A program made the translations under genes and the position numbers. A stretch of DNA of 34,474 nucleotides from an uncultured Ruminococcus sp. (GTDB taxonomy: Bacteria; Bacillota; Clostridia; Oscillospirales; Acutalibacteraceae), in contig CACZWQ010000034.1 of NCBI GenBank assembly GCA_902784855.1, forward strand, positions 1 to 34,474, read 5' to 3'. The notes under the pieces were generated by a model. It did not search any database, was not told the DNA's origin, and saw only the letters and a list, made by a program, of their open reading frames with translations. Each line of letters opens with the position of its first letter. Position 1 is the stretch's first letter. Shown in pieces: positions 24,346 to 31,429 of the stretch.

Positions 24346-25416
24346 ATGAATCATTACAAGATTACCTTATTGAAGGGCGACGGCATCGGTCCCGAGATCG
24401 TCAATCAGGCGGTCAAGGTACTGGACAAGACGGCAGAGAAGTTTGATTTCACCGTCAGCTATGACGAAGCGCTGCTCGGCGGCTGCGCGATCGACGCGAC
24501 CGGCGTGCCGCTTCCCGAGGAAACCGTCGCCAAGTGCAAGGCGAGCGACAGCGTGCTGCTGGGCGCGGTCGGCGGTCCCAAGTGGGACAACCAGCCGGGC
24601 AACAACCGCCCCGAGGCGGGACTCTTGGGCATCCGCGGCGCGTTGGGATTATTTGCCAATCTCCGCCCCTCGGTGATTTTCGGACCCTTGAAGAGCGCTT
24701 CTCCGATCAAGGACGACATCATCGGCGATAATATGGATATCATGATCGTGCGCGAGCTGACCGGCGGCATCTACTTCGGTGAGCGCGGCAGACGTGAGGT
24801 AGACGGTCAGCCCGCCGCGTGGGACACCGAGCAGTACACCGTTGCCGAGGTGGAGCGCATTGCGCGCGTTGCCTTTGACCTCGCCATGAAGCGCGGCAAG
24901 CGCGTCACCAGCGTCGACAAGGCAAATGTCCTCGAAAGCTCCCGCCTGTGGAGAGAGACCGTTATCCGCGTGGCACAGGACTATCCCGAGGTCACGCTCA
25001 ACCATATGTACGTCGACAACTGCGCCATGCAGCTCGTGCGCAATCCCAAGCAGTTCGACGTTATCGTCACCTCCAATATCTTCGGCGACATCCTCTCGGA
25101 TGAGGCTTCCATGATCGCCGGCTCCATCGGCATGCTCGCCTCCGCCAGCCTTTCGGGCGGCAAGCTCGGTCTGTATGAGCCGATCCACGGCTCTGCACCC
25201 GATATCGCGGGTCAGAATATCGCCAACCCCTTGGCAACGATCCTCTCCGTCGCGATGATGCTCCGCTATTCGCTGGATCAGCAGGAGGCAGCCGAGGCGA
25301 TCGAAGCGGCGGTCGCCAAGGTGCTCGAGACATACCGTACACCCGATATCTATGAAGAAGGCATGAAAAAGGTCGGCTGTGATGAGATGGGAGACCTCGT
25401 CTGCGCACAGCTCTAA
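24346..25416 (+). CDS. leuB: 3-isopropylmalate dehydrogenase
   Basis: A 356-aa enzyme of leucine synthesis, oxidatively decarboxylating 3-isopropylmalate with NAD+. Landmarks are [12 protein letters not shown] at the start, [11 protein letters not shown], the substrate loop [39 protein letters not shown] (Lys of the active site), [36 protein letters not shown] (metal Asp residues) and [20 protein letters not shown]. The length is standard for LeuB. AGAAGGAG precedes the ATG. leuA, leuC and leuD are not adjacent, unlike the usual leu operon, so they must lie elsewhere. No T-box or leader peptide is visible in the 40 nt upstream. The phosphatase gene follows nine bases after the stop. Confidence 0.95.
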   Translation: MNHYKITLLKGDGIGPEIVNQAVKVLDKTAEKFDFTVSYDEALLGGCAIDATGVPLPEETVAKCKASDSVLLGAVGGPKWDNQPGNNRPEAGLLGIRGALGLFANLRPSVIFGPLKSASPIKDDIIGDNMDIMIVRELTGGIYFGERGRREVDGQPAAWDTEQYTVAEVERIARVAFDLAMKRGKRVTSVDKANVLESSRLWRETVIRVAQDYPEVTLNHMYVDNCAMQLVRNPKQFDVIVTSNIFGDILSDEASMIAGSIGMLASASLSGGKLGLYEPIHGSAPDIAGQNIANPLATILSVAMMLRYSLDQQEAAEAIEAAVAKVLETYRTPDIYEEGMKKVGCDEMGDLVCAQL

Positions 25417-25425
25417 GGTGAGCCT

Positions 25426-26148
25426 ATGGAATTATATGACATGCATACGCATATTCTGCCCGATTTCGATGACGGCGCCAAAACCGTTGAGGACAGCTTG
25501 GAGCTGATCGATCGTCTCCGCCGGCAGGGTGTGCGCAATATCGCTCTGACCCCGCATTTTTATACCAATGAAATGAGTCTGGATGATTTTCTCGTAAAGC
25601 GTCAGGCGGCTTTTGACGCGTTCGCGTCGCATATCCCCGAGGACATCAACATCATTCTCGGCACCGAGGTATATATCACCGACTATCTGTTCAACAACAC
25701 CGATCTTTCAAAGATCACCTACGGCAATTCGCCCTATATCCTCACCGAGTTTGCCTATGAGACCCGTTTCAGCGAAAAGACGCTCCAGCGCTTTTACATG
25801 CTGACCCAAAACTACGGGCTGATCCCCGTTATCCCGCATGTGGAGCGCTATCCGTATTTGCTCGAGAAGCCCCGGATGATCGAGACATTGAAAAGTATGG
25901 GCACCGTGATCCAGACCAATGTGTCGAAGTATACACAGGAAGCCCCGTTCTTAAAAAAGCGCAAGCTGCTCAAGCTGATCGAAAAAGGCTTGATCGACAT
26001 TCTCGGCAGCGATACCCATTCCTTGGATCACAACCCTCCCGAGGATTATCGGGAGGCGCTGGAGACCATCACGAAAAAGTGCGGCGAGCATACTGTCAAA
26101 CGCATGATGGACAATGCCGCGAAGATCTTCCGCAAAGCACAATCATAA
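25426..26148 (+). CDS. CpsB/YwqE-type PHP-family tyrosine-protein phosphatase
   Basis: A 240-aa metal-dependent phosphatase of the PHP superfamily. It starts MELYDMHTHILPDFDDGAKT, with the H-x-H metal motif and the D-D-G-x-K signature of CapC/CpsB/YwqE. TPHFY, ILGTEVYI, VIPHVERYPYL and LGSDTHSLDH supply the other metal ligands. These enzymes remove phosphate from bacterial tyrosine kinases that control capsule and exopolysaccharide export. No BY-kinase or polysaccharide genes lie nearby, so the partner is elsewhere. AAGGTGAG precedes the ATG, nine bases after leuB, and the two are probably co-transcribed up to the strong terminator at 26159-26196. Confidence 0.9.
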   Translation: MELYDMHTHILPDFDDGAKTVEDSLELIDRLRRQGVRNIALTPHFYTNEMSLDDFLVKRQAAFDAFASHIPEDINIILGTEVYITDYLFNNTDLSKITYGNSPYILTEFAYETRFSEKTLQRFYMLTQNYGLIPVIPHVERYPYLLEKPRMIETLKSMGTVIQTNVSKYTQEAPFLKKRKLLKLIEKGLIDILGSDTHSLDHNPPEDYREALETITKKCGEHTVKRMMDNAAKIFRKAQS

Positions 26149-26158
26149 ATATTTTTAC

Positions 26159-26199
26159 AAAAGCCCCGCGCAGTATGAGAGCTGCGCGGGGCTTTTGGT
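26159..26199 (+). terminator. Terminator after the CpsB-like gene
   Basis: A perfect 15-bp stem (AAAAGCCCCGCGCAG at 26159-26173, CTGCGCGGGGCTTTT at 26182-26196) with an 8-nt loop. It insulates the sporulation operon that follows. Confidence 0.85.
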
Positions 26200-26227
26200 T
26201 CTATTCACTTGCTCGTCCGCATAGAAT
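26199..26227 (+). promoter_or_regulatory. Sigma-E-like promoter of the spoIIIA operon
   Basis: TTCTATT (26199-26205), a 14-nt spacer, then CATAGAAT (26220-26227), compared with the mother-cell sigma-E pattern KMATATT-N14-CATACAHT: 5 of 7 and 7 of 8 positions agree. It is 27 nt upstream of spoIIIAA. SpoIIIA operons are sigma-E controlled in known sporeformers, so the position fits. Confidence 0.5.
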
Positions 26228-26253
26228 ACAACATACCGACAGGAGGAATGTGA

Positions 26254-27198
26254 ATGATTCGAGAAGCAAATAACCGACTGGCACAGGCAGCGGGATGCCT
26301 GAGTCCGCCGATATATCGAATGCTGTCGCCTTATTTTTCGGAATTGGAAAATAAGGTGCAGGAGATCCGTCTGCGCGTCAACCGACCCGTCGCACTGGTC
26401 GGCGCGCAGTTCACCGGTTATCTGACCGAAAACGGCGCACTGACCGACTTGCCCGGCGGCTCGTTGCTGAAGGCAGGCAAAAACGACTTGGAAGCGACGG
26501 TGCAGCGCGCCTGTGAGTATTCCGTCTATGCGCGGCAGCGCGAGCTGCGGGAGGGCTTTGTCACCCTGCGCGGCGGACACCGCCTCGGAATATGCGGCAC
26601 GGCGGTGCAGGAAGCGGGAGAGGTGCGCCATGTGCGCGATTATTCCTCGCTCAACCTGCGCATCGCGCGGGAGCTGCGCGGCTGCGGCGAGCGTATTTTC
26701 CGAGAGGTCGCCGAAAAAAGCGGCGGGGTGCTGCTCTGCGGCGCGCCGTGTTCGGGAAAGACGACGCTGCTGCGCGATGTCGCGCGGCTGTTTTCCGTCG
26801 AGCGGGGCTGCCGCGTCTCGCTCATTGACGAGCGCGGCGAGCTGGCGGCGACCTGTATGGGAGAGCCGCAGAACGACGTGGGCTTCTGCGACGTGTTTGA
26901 CGGCTATCCCAAGGCAAAGGCGATGGAGCAGGCGCTGCGCTGCATGTCGCCTGATGTGATCGTCTGTGACGAGATCGGCGGCAGGGCAGACTGTGAAGCG
27001 ATCTGCGGATGTCTCAACAGCGGTGTGCGCGTGATCGCGGCGACACATGCCTCGGATGAACGAGAGCTGTACGCCCGCCCTCTGCTGCGGGAGATCTTGG
27101 CGTCGGGCGCGTTTGAGACGTTTGTTTTCCTGCGCGGCAGGGAGCACGCGGGAGAAGTGGCTTTCGTGCGCCAGGGGCATGACCGCTGTGCCGCTTAA
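26254..27198 (+). CDS. spoIIIAA: Stage III sporulation protein AA
   Basis: A 314-aa cytoplasmic ATPase of the type II/IV secretion superfamily. Walker A is GAPCSGKTT (163-171), Walker B region is SLIDERGELAAT, and PDVIVCDEIGGRADCEAI holds the catalytic Asp/Glu. It is thought to power the SpoIIIA-SpoIIQ channel joining mother cell and forespore during engulfment. CAGGAGG precedes the ATG at 26254. It is first in an eight-gene operon and overlaps spoIIIAB by 20 nt. Confidence 0.96.
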   Translation: MIREANNRLAQAAGCLSPPIYRMLSPYFSELENKVQEIRLRVNRPVALVGAQFTGYLTENGALTDLPGGSLLKAGKNDLEATVQRACEYSVYARQRELREGFVTLRGGHRLGICGTAVQEAGEVRHVRDYSSLNLRIARELRGCGERIFREVAEKSGGVLLCGAPCSGKTTLLRDVARLFSVERGCRVSLIDERGELAATCMGEPQNDVGFCDVFDGYPKAKAMEQALRCMSPDVIVCDEIGGRADCEAICGCLNSGVRVIAATHASDERELYARPLLREILASGAFETFVFLRGREHAGEVAFVRQGHDRCAA

Positions 27199-27673
27199 GC
27201 TCTGCGGGGCGTTGCTGCTGACGCTGGCGGGGCTGGGAGGCGGCATGCTGCTGACGAGAAGGCTGAGTCTGCGGCGGGAATTTCTGAGCGCCTTCCTGAC
27301 CTTTCTGTCGAATCTGTCGACGGCGCTGCGCTATCGAAACGAGCGGATCGAGCTGCTTGTTGATTCTTCCGGAGAATTATTTGACCTGCCGTGTCAGGAC
27401 GAAGCGCAGCCCTTTGCCGCGCTGTGGCGCGGTCAGATCGCCGCATTTCCCAAGCGCTGGCGGCTGAACAGCCGCGATATGGCGCTGCTGACGGAATTCG
27501 GCGAGCGTCTCGGCACCACCGACACGGAGGGGCAGCTTGCACATATCGCGCACTACCGCGCGCTGTTTGCGCGGCAATTGGAGGAAGCAAGCGCCGACGC
27601 GGCGCAGAAATCGCGGCTGTACCGGGTATTGGGACTGTTTGTCGGCGTTTCGGCGGCGCTGATGCTGTTGTAG
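27179..27673 (+). CDS. spoIIIAB: Stage III sporulation protein AB
   Basis: A 164-aa protein with a membrane helix at each end (LKLCGALLLTLAGLGGGMLL near residues 6-25 and VLGLFVGVSAALMLL at the C-terminus) around a helical domain resembling GspF, as in known SpoIIIAB. ATG 27179 gives the family length; it lies inside spoIIIAA, with AGGGG rather close, so GTG 27188 is an alternative start. Part of the mother-cell side of the feeding-tube complex. Confidence 0.9.
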   Translation: MTAVPLKLCGALLLTLAGLGGGMLLTRRLSLRREFLSAFLTFLSNLSTALRYRNERIELLVDSSGELFDLPCQDEAQPFAALWRGQIAAFPKRWRLNSRDMALLTEFGERLGTTDTEGQLAHIAHYRALFARQLEEASADAAQKSRLYRVLGLFVGVSAALMLL

Positions 27674-27683
27674 AGGAAATGAT

Positions 27684-27878
27684 ATGGACGTAGAATTGAT
27701 TTTCAAAATCGCGGCGATCGGCATCATCGTGGCTGTGCTCTGCCAGCTGCTGATGCGCAGCGGCAGGGAGGAACAGGCGATGCTGACCTCGCTGGCGGGC
27801 TTGATCGTCGTGCTGGGCTTGATCGTGGGACAGATCAGCAGCTTGTTTTCCACCATCAAGCGCCTGTTCGGCTTCTGA
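27684..27878 (+). CDS. spoIIIAC: Stage III sporulation protein AC
   Basis: A 64-aa, two-helix membrane protein (LIFKIAAIGIIVAVLCQLL; LTSLAGLIVVLGLIVGQISSLF), the standard size and hydrophobic layout of SpoIIIAC. GAGGAAATGAT precedes the ATG. Its TGA shares a base with the spoIIIAD ATG. Confidence 0.95.
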   Translation: MDVELIFKIAAIGIIVAVLCQLLMRSGREEQAMLTSLAGLIVVLGLIVGQISSLFSTIKRLFGF

Positions 27879-28273
27879 TGAGCGTCATACCGATCTGCAT
27901 GCTCGCCGTAACGGCGGCGGTGCTGGCGCTGACCCTGCGGCAGAAGAACGGCGAGATCGCCCTGCTGCTGACGGTCGCCTGCGCGGTCATGCTGCTGGCG
28001 GAAGTGCTCGGCAGCGCTTCGGAGATCATCCAAACGGTGCGCGGCATCGTCTCCGCGTCGGGGGTGAGCACGGGGTATCTCGCGATCCTGCTCAAGGTCA
28101 TCGGCATCTGTCTGCTGACCGAGTTCACCGCCAACACCTGCCGCGACGCGGGCAGCAGCGCGCTGGCGTCCAATGTGACGCTCGCGGGAAAGCTGATGGC
28201 GACGGCGGCTGCGCTGCCGCTGTATGCGGATATCCTCAACGTCGTGACCGCTCTATTAACAAAAAGGATGTGA
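27878..28273 (+). CDS. spoIIIAD: Stage III sporulation protein AD
   Basis: A 131-aa membrane protein with about four hydrophobic segments and the family stretch YLAILLKVIGICLLTEFTANTCRDAGSSALA, ending with MATAAALPLYADILNVV. It has one base in common with the spoIIIAC stop codon (TGATG), implying reinitiation. Predicted part of the SpoIIIA membrane channel with SpoIIIAC and SpoIIIAE. Confidence 0.95.
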   Translation: MSVIPICMLAVTAAVLALTLRQKNGEIALLLTVACAVMLLAEVLGSASEIIQTVRGIVSASGVSTGYLAILLKVIGICLLTEFTANTCRDAGSSALASNVTLAGKLMATAAALPLYADILNVVTALLTKRM

Positions 28274-28277
28274 AACG

Positions 28278-29315
28278 ATGGCGCTTGTCTATGATTATTC
28301 CGGCGTCTACAACAGCCTGTCGCAGGAAGCGTCTCAGGCGCTGCAGGCGCTCGGGATCCCCTCCGCCGACTTAAAGGCGCTGTCCGAGCTCAGCTTTGAG
28401 AAAGTCCTCGGGGCGCTGACGAGTGCGGCGGGCGAGAGCTTTTCCGCGCCGATGAAGGGATTTTTGACCGTGCTGGCGGTGCTTCTGCTCTGTGCCATGC
28501 TGTCGGCGTACCACAGCAGCCTGACAGGAGATGTCGCCCAAACGGCACAGACCGCCGCGGCGCTCTGCCTGAGCTGCGCCGTTGCCGCGCCTGCCACGGC
28601 ATTCATCGCCTCGGCGAACGGCGTGATCGCGCAGTCCGCGAACCTCTTTCTCGCCTATATCCCCGTGGCGGCGGTGATGATGGCGGCGTCCGGCAAGGCA
28701 GTCTCGGCGCTGTCCTATCAGGCGGCGACCGTCGCGGCATGTCAGGGCGTGGTGCGTGTCTCTTCAAGTGTGATCCTGCCGCTGATGAACATGTTCCTCG
28801 GCGTGGCTATCACCGCAGGCATCGCCCCGGAAGCGCGGCTTCAGGGCTTTTTGTCATTGATCACACGGGCGGCGAAGTGGGTGCTCGGCTTTATGACGGC
28901 GATATTTACGGCGGTGCTCTCACTGCGCCGGACGGCTTCCTCGGCGCTGGACACGGTGTCCGGGCGCGCGGCGCGGTTTGCGCTCAGCTCCTGTATCCCG
29001 ATGGTCGGCGGCGCGCTGAGTGAGGCATATAAGAGTGTGCAAGGCGGCTTGCAGGCGCTGAAATCGGGCTTGGGCGTCTTTGTGATTCTGGCGCTCGCGC
29101 TGACCTTTCTGCCGCTGCTGCTTAGGGGCATCGGCTGGGCGGTCTGCCTGTTTCTCGGAAAGGCTGTCGCCGAAGCGCTGGGAATCGGCGGCTGCGCACA
29201 GGTACTGGATGCACTCGGCACGGTGTTTTCCACCCTGATCGCGGTGATCTGCTGCATGCTGACGGTGTTCATCATCGCTGCGGCGACGGCGATCACCGTC
29301 GGGAGCGGTACATGA
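28278..29315 (+). CDS. spoIIIAE: Stage III sporulation protein AE
   Basis: A 345-aa polytopic membrane protein, about six to eight helices, with GFLTVLAVLLLCAMLSAY, LSCAVAAPATAFIASANG and the conserved SCIPMVGGALSEAYKSVQGGL near residue 240. Characterised SpoIIIAE proteins are somewhat longer (about 390-400 aa) and start with a cleavable signal peptide; here the N-terminus MALVYDYSGVYNSLSQ has none, and the stop of spoIIIAD lies two codons away, so no upstream start is available in a natural position. Likely still functional but with a shortened N-terminus. Overlaps spoIIIAF by 4 nt. Confidence 0.93.
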   Translation: MALVYDYSGVYNSLSQEASQALQALGIPSADLKALSELSFEKVLGALTSAAGESFSAPMKGFLTVLAVLLLCAMLSAYHSSLTGDVAQTAQTAAALCLSCAVAAPATAFIASANGVIAQSANLFLAYIPVAAVMMAASGKAVSALSYQAATVAACQGVVRVSSSVILPLMNMFLGVAITAGIAPEARLQGFLSLITRAAKWVLGFMTAIFTAVLSLRRTASSALDTVSGRAARFALSSCIPMVGGALSEAYKSVQGGLQALKSGLGVFVILALALTFLPLLLRGIGWAVCLFLGKAVAEALGIGGCAQVLDALGTVFSTLIAVICCMLTVFIIAAATAITVGSGT

Positions 29316-29782
29316 GCGGGCTTGCCACGGTCGCGGCGACGGTCTGCGCCTGCTGCATCATCGTCGCTCTGCTGTCGCACTTCATGACGGACGGCGGCAC
29401 CAAACGGCTGCTGTCGCTGATAATGGGCGCGTTCATCCTCTGCTCCATGCTACTGCCCGTCGGGAAAGCGCTCGGCGGGATATCCGCCGATTGGCAGGCG
29501 CTCTCAAGCGAAGCGCGCAGCGCCACCGACGATGAGGCGCTTGCCCGCGAGGTGCTGGCGCAGACGAAGCAGAATCTCGAGAGCACGCTCTGCGACATCC
29601 TCTCGCAAAACGGTATCCCGGTCAGCCGTGCCGACATCACGCTCGCCGTCGCAGGGGAGAACCGCGTGGTGATCGCGGCGATCAAATTGACCGTCGGCAG
29701 CGCCTATGAGGATGAAGAGGAGCGAATCAAACAGATCACCCGGGAAAACTTCACAGTCGAACCGCAGATCATTTGGGAGTAG
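29312..29782 (+). CDS. spoIIIAF: Stage III sporulation protein AF
   Basis: A 156-aa protein with two N-terminal membrane helices (TVAATVCACCIIVALLSHFM; LLSLIMGAFILCSMLLPV) and a soluble alpha/beta domain after about residue 60, the ring-building-motif layout of SpoIIIAF. It overlaps spoIIIAE (ATGA) by 4 nt and is followed 3 nt later by spoIIIAG. Confidence 0.9.
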   Translation: MSGLATVAATVCACCIIVALLSHFMTDGGTKRLLSLIMGAFILCSMLLPVGKALGGISADWQALSSEARSATDDEALAREVLAQTKQNLESTLCDILSQNGIPVSRADITLAVAGENRVVIAAIKLTVGSAYEDEEERIKQITRENFTVEPQIIWE

Positions 29783-29785
29783 ACG

Positions 29786-30229
29786 ATGGATAAAGCAAAG
29801 GAACTCGGCAAACGCCTGCTGGAAAGCGGCAGCGCCCGCAGATGGATCCTCTTGGCAGCGCTTCTCGGCGCGGCGCTGATGGTGCTCTCGGGGATGTTCA
29901 GCTTTGACAAAAAACAGGAGACCGGCGGCAGCGGCTTTGAAGTGAGCGATTATCGCCGAAGCGCGCAGCAGGATTTGGAGCAGCTGATTTCGCACATTCA
30001 GGGCGCGGGCAAAACGCGCGTGCTGCTGACGGTGGAAAACAGCGCGGAATACGTATACCTCGAAAACGGCACCACCAAGACGAAGGAGATACAGCCGCAT
30101 GTGCGCGGCGTGCTGGTGCTGTGCGAAGGGGGAGACGACCCTGTGACAGTCGGGCGCGTCACAGAGGCGGTGACCAAGGCGCTCGACATCTCAACGGCTA
30201 AGGTATGTATCGAAAAACTAACAGAATGA
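29786..30229 (+). CDS. spoIIIAG: Stage III sporulation protein AG
   Basis: A 147-aa protein: cytoplasmic N-terminus, one membrane helix (WILLAALLGAALMVLSGMFSF, about residues 22-42), then an extracytoplasmic ring-building-motif domain with QLISHIQGAGKTRVLLTVENSAEYVYL and RGVLVLCEGGDDPVTVGRVTEAV. SpoIIIAG forms the large ring of the channel in B. subtilis. The protein is shorter than the B. subtilis form (about 229 aa), as in many clostridia. Confidence 0.93.
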   Translation: MDKAKELGKRLLESGSARRWILLAALLGAALMVLSGMFSFDKKQETGGSGFEVSDYRRSAQQDLEQLISHIQGAGKTRVLLTVENSAEYVYLENGTTKTKEIQPHVRGVLVLCEGGDDPVTVGRVTEAVTKALDISTAKVCIEKLTE

Positions 30230-30243
30230 AGGTCGGGATAGTC

Positions 30244-30786
30244 ATGAAAATTCAGAAAAAGCATGTGGTATCGGCGGCGCTGATTTTGGCGCTCGGCGCG
30301 GCGGTGTATGTCAACTGGCAGTTCGGCGGCGCACAGGCGGCAAGTCCCAAGCAGTTGGGGGAGGCGTCCTATGTCAACGCAAACGTCAGCACGGCGACGG
30401 CTGACCAAAGCACGCATAATCCCTCGCTCACGCGCAGTCAGGAGAATTTCTTTGCGTCGGAGCGCATCAAGCGGCAGAGCACGCAGGATAAGGTGATCGA
30501 CGAAGCCGAGAAGGTGTTCAACCTCGACAGCGCCACGGAGAATGAGAAAAACGAGGCGCAGAAAAGCGTTGCCAAAATGCTGAAAATCTTCACGGTGCAG
30601 GACAGCATCGAGAGTATCGTCAAGGCGAAGGGCTTTTCGGACTGCCTGTGTCAGATTTCCGACGAGGGCGTGACCGTGATCGTCCCAAAAAATCAGCTCA
30701 ACGATACCGCCGCACTGGTGATCGACGACGCGGTCACCTCTCACTACAGCGTCGACTTCGACCGCATTTCCCTCATCGGAACCTAA
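30244..30786 (+). CDS. spoIIIAH: Stage III sporulation protein AH
   Basis: A 180-aa protein with an N-terminal membrane helix (HVVSAALILALGAAVYVNWQF) and a periplasm-facing coiled and ring-forming domain: RIKRQSTQDKVIDEAEKVF, then KGFSDCLCQISDEGVTVIVPK. In sporulation it faces SpoIIQ across the intermembrane space. ATG 30244 gives the MKIQKKHVV start expected for the family; ATGs at 30226 and 30205 are in frame, the latter overlapping spoIIIAG. It is the last gene of the operon; its stop codon forms part of the terminator stem. Confidence 0.93.
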   Translation: MKIQKKHVVSAALILALGAAVYVNWQFGGAQAASPKQLGEASYVNANVSTATADQSTHNPSLTRSQENFFASERIKRQSTQDKVIDEAEKVFNLDSATENEKNEAQKSVAKMLKIFTVQDSIESIVKAKGFSDCLCQISDEGVTVIVPKNQLNDTAALVIDDAVTSHYSVDFDRISLIGT

Positions 30787-30846
30787 CCCGCGTGTCGCGG
30801 GACCCAATCCGCGCGTGCAACGTTTCATTTTTAGGTTAGGTTTTTA
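30781..30846 (+). terminator. Probable terminator of the spoIIIA operon
   Basis: ACCTAACC (30781-30788), which includes the spoIIIAH stop codon, pairs with GGTTAGGT (30834-30841), followed by TTTTA. The 45-nt loop contains the CCCGCG/CGCGGG hairpin. A long-looped terminator built from, or invaded by, the repeat element is the simplest reading. Confidence 0.5.
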
Positions 30847-30909
30847 TCCCGCGTTATGACGCGGGCTGTAACGGTGACCGTTCAGGCAAAACCCTTCACG
30901 CGCGGATTG
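30787..30909. repeat. 105-bp inverted-repeat palindromic element (most complete copy)
   Basis: A 13-bp perfect inverted repeat, CAATCCGCGCGTG (30805-30817) and CACGCGCGGATTG (30897-30909), extends inward to about 21 bp with three mismatches. Between the arms are two hairpins: CCCGCGTTATGACGCGGG (30848-30865) and AACGGT-G-ACCGTT (30870-30882). A third, CCCGCG-TGT-CGCGGG (30787-30801), precedes the left arm and runs into ACCCAATC. GGCTGTA (30864-30870) and TACAGCC (30914-30920) add a further pair. It carries no open frame and resembles a small non-autonomous element or a structured RNA. Copy A at 78-154 shares the left half. Confidence 0.65.
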
Positions 30910-30933
30910 CTGCTACAGCCGTAGAAAAATACA

Positions 30934-30962
30934 TTTACATTTTTAGTTTGGTGTGGTATAAT
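30934..30962 (+). promoter_or_regulatory. Sigma-A promoter of the nusB operon
   Basis: TTTACA (30934-30939), 17 nt, perfect TATAAT (30957-30962). The start point near 30969 gives a leader of about 25 nt. Confidence 0.78.
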
Positions 30963-30994
30963 TAGACTGAATAAAAATGTAAAGTTGGGTTACT

Positions 30995-31429
30995 ATGTGT
31001 GAATCAAAAAAAGAAGTGAAGCTCACCCGTTCCGAAGCCAGAGAACAGGCGTTCATGCTCCTGTTTTCGCGCTCTTTTGTGCAGGAGCCCTTGGAGGACA
31101 CCCTCGCCGACGCGGAACAGCTCTTTGAAGGCGGCGTCTGCGGCTATGCGCAGGCGGTCGTCATGGGCATCGAAGCCGTGCAGCAGGAGCTGGACGCGGA
31201 TATCGCGCGCTTTCTCAAAAAGGGCTGGAGCCTCGGCAGGATCTCGCGCACCTCGCTGACCATCCTGCGCCTGGCGCTGTACGAGATCAAATACCTCGAA
31301 AATGTCCCCGACAGCGTGTCCGTCAACGAAGCGGTGGAGCTTGCCAAGAAATACACCATCGACGAGAGCGGATTCGTCAACGGCATTCTCGGCGCCTATT
31401 TGCGCAGCCGCGGAGAGCAACCGTCATGA
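30995..31429 (+). CDS. nusB: Transcription antitermination factor NusB
   Basis: A 144-aa all-helical RNA-binding protein that, with NusE, NusA and NusG, supports rRNA antitermination. Family features are TRSEAREQAFMLLFS near the N-terminus, KGWSLGRISRTSLTILRLALYEI and VPDSVSVNEAVELAKKY, with FVNGILGAYLR at the end. The ribosome binding site is poor (GTTGGG). It overlaps the next gene by 4 nt (ATGA), starting a nusB-M22-xseA-dnaE unit. Confidence 0.95.
   Translation: MCESKKEVKLTRSEAREQAFMLLFSRSFVQEPLEDTLADAEQLFEGGVCGYAQAVVMGIEAVQQELDADIARFLKKGWSLGRISRTSLTILRLALYEIKYLENVPDSVSVNEAVELAKKYTIDESGFVNGILGAYLRSRGEQPS

Noticed and set aside
30805-30909. Insertion sequence
   Set aside because: Terminal inverted repeats exist, but there is no transposase frame and no convincing target duplication; called a small non-coding element instead.
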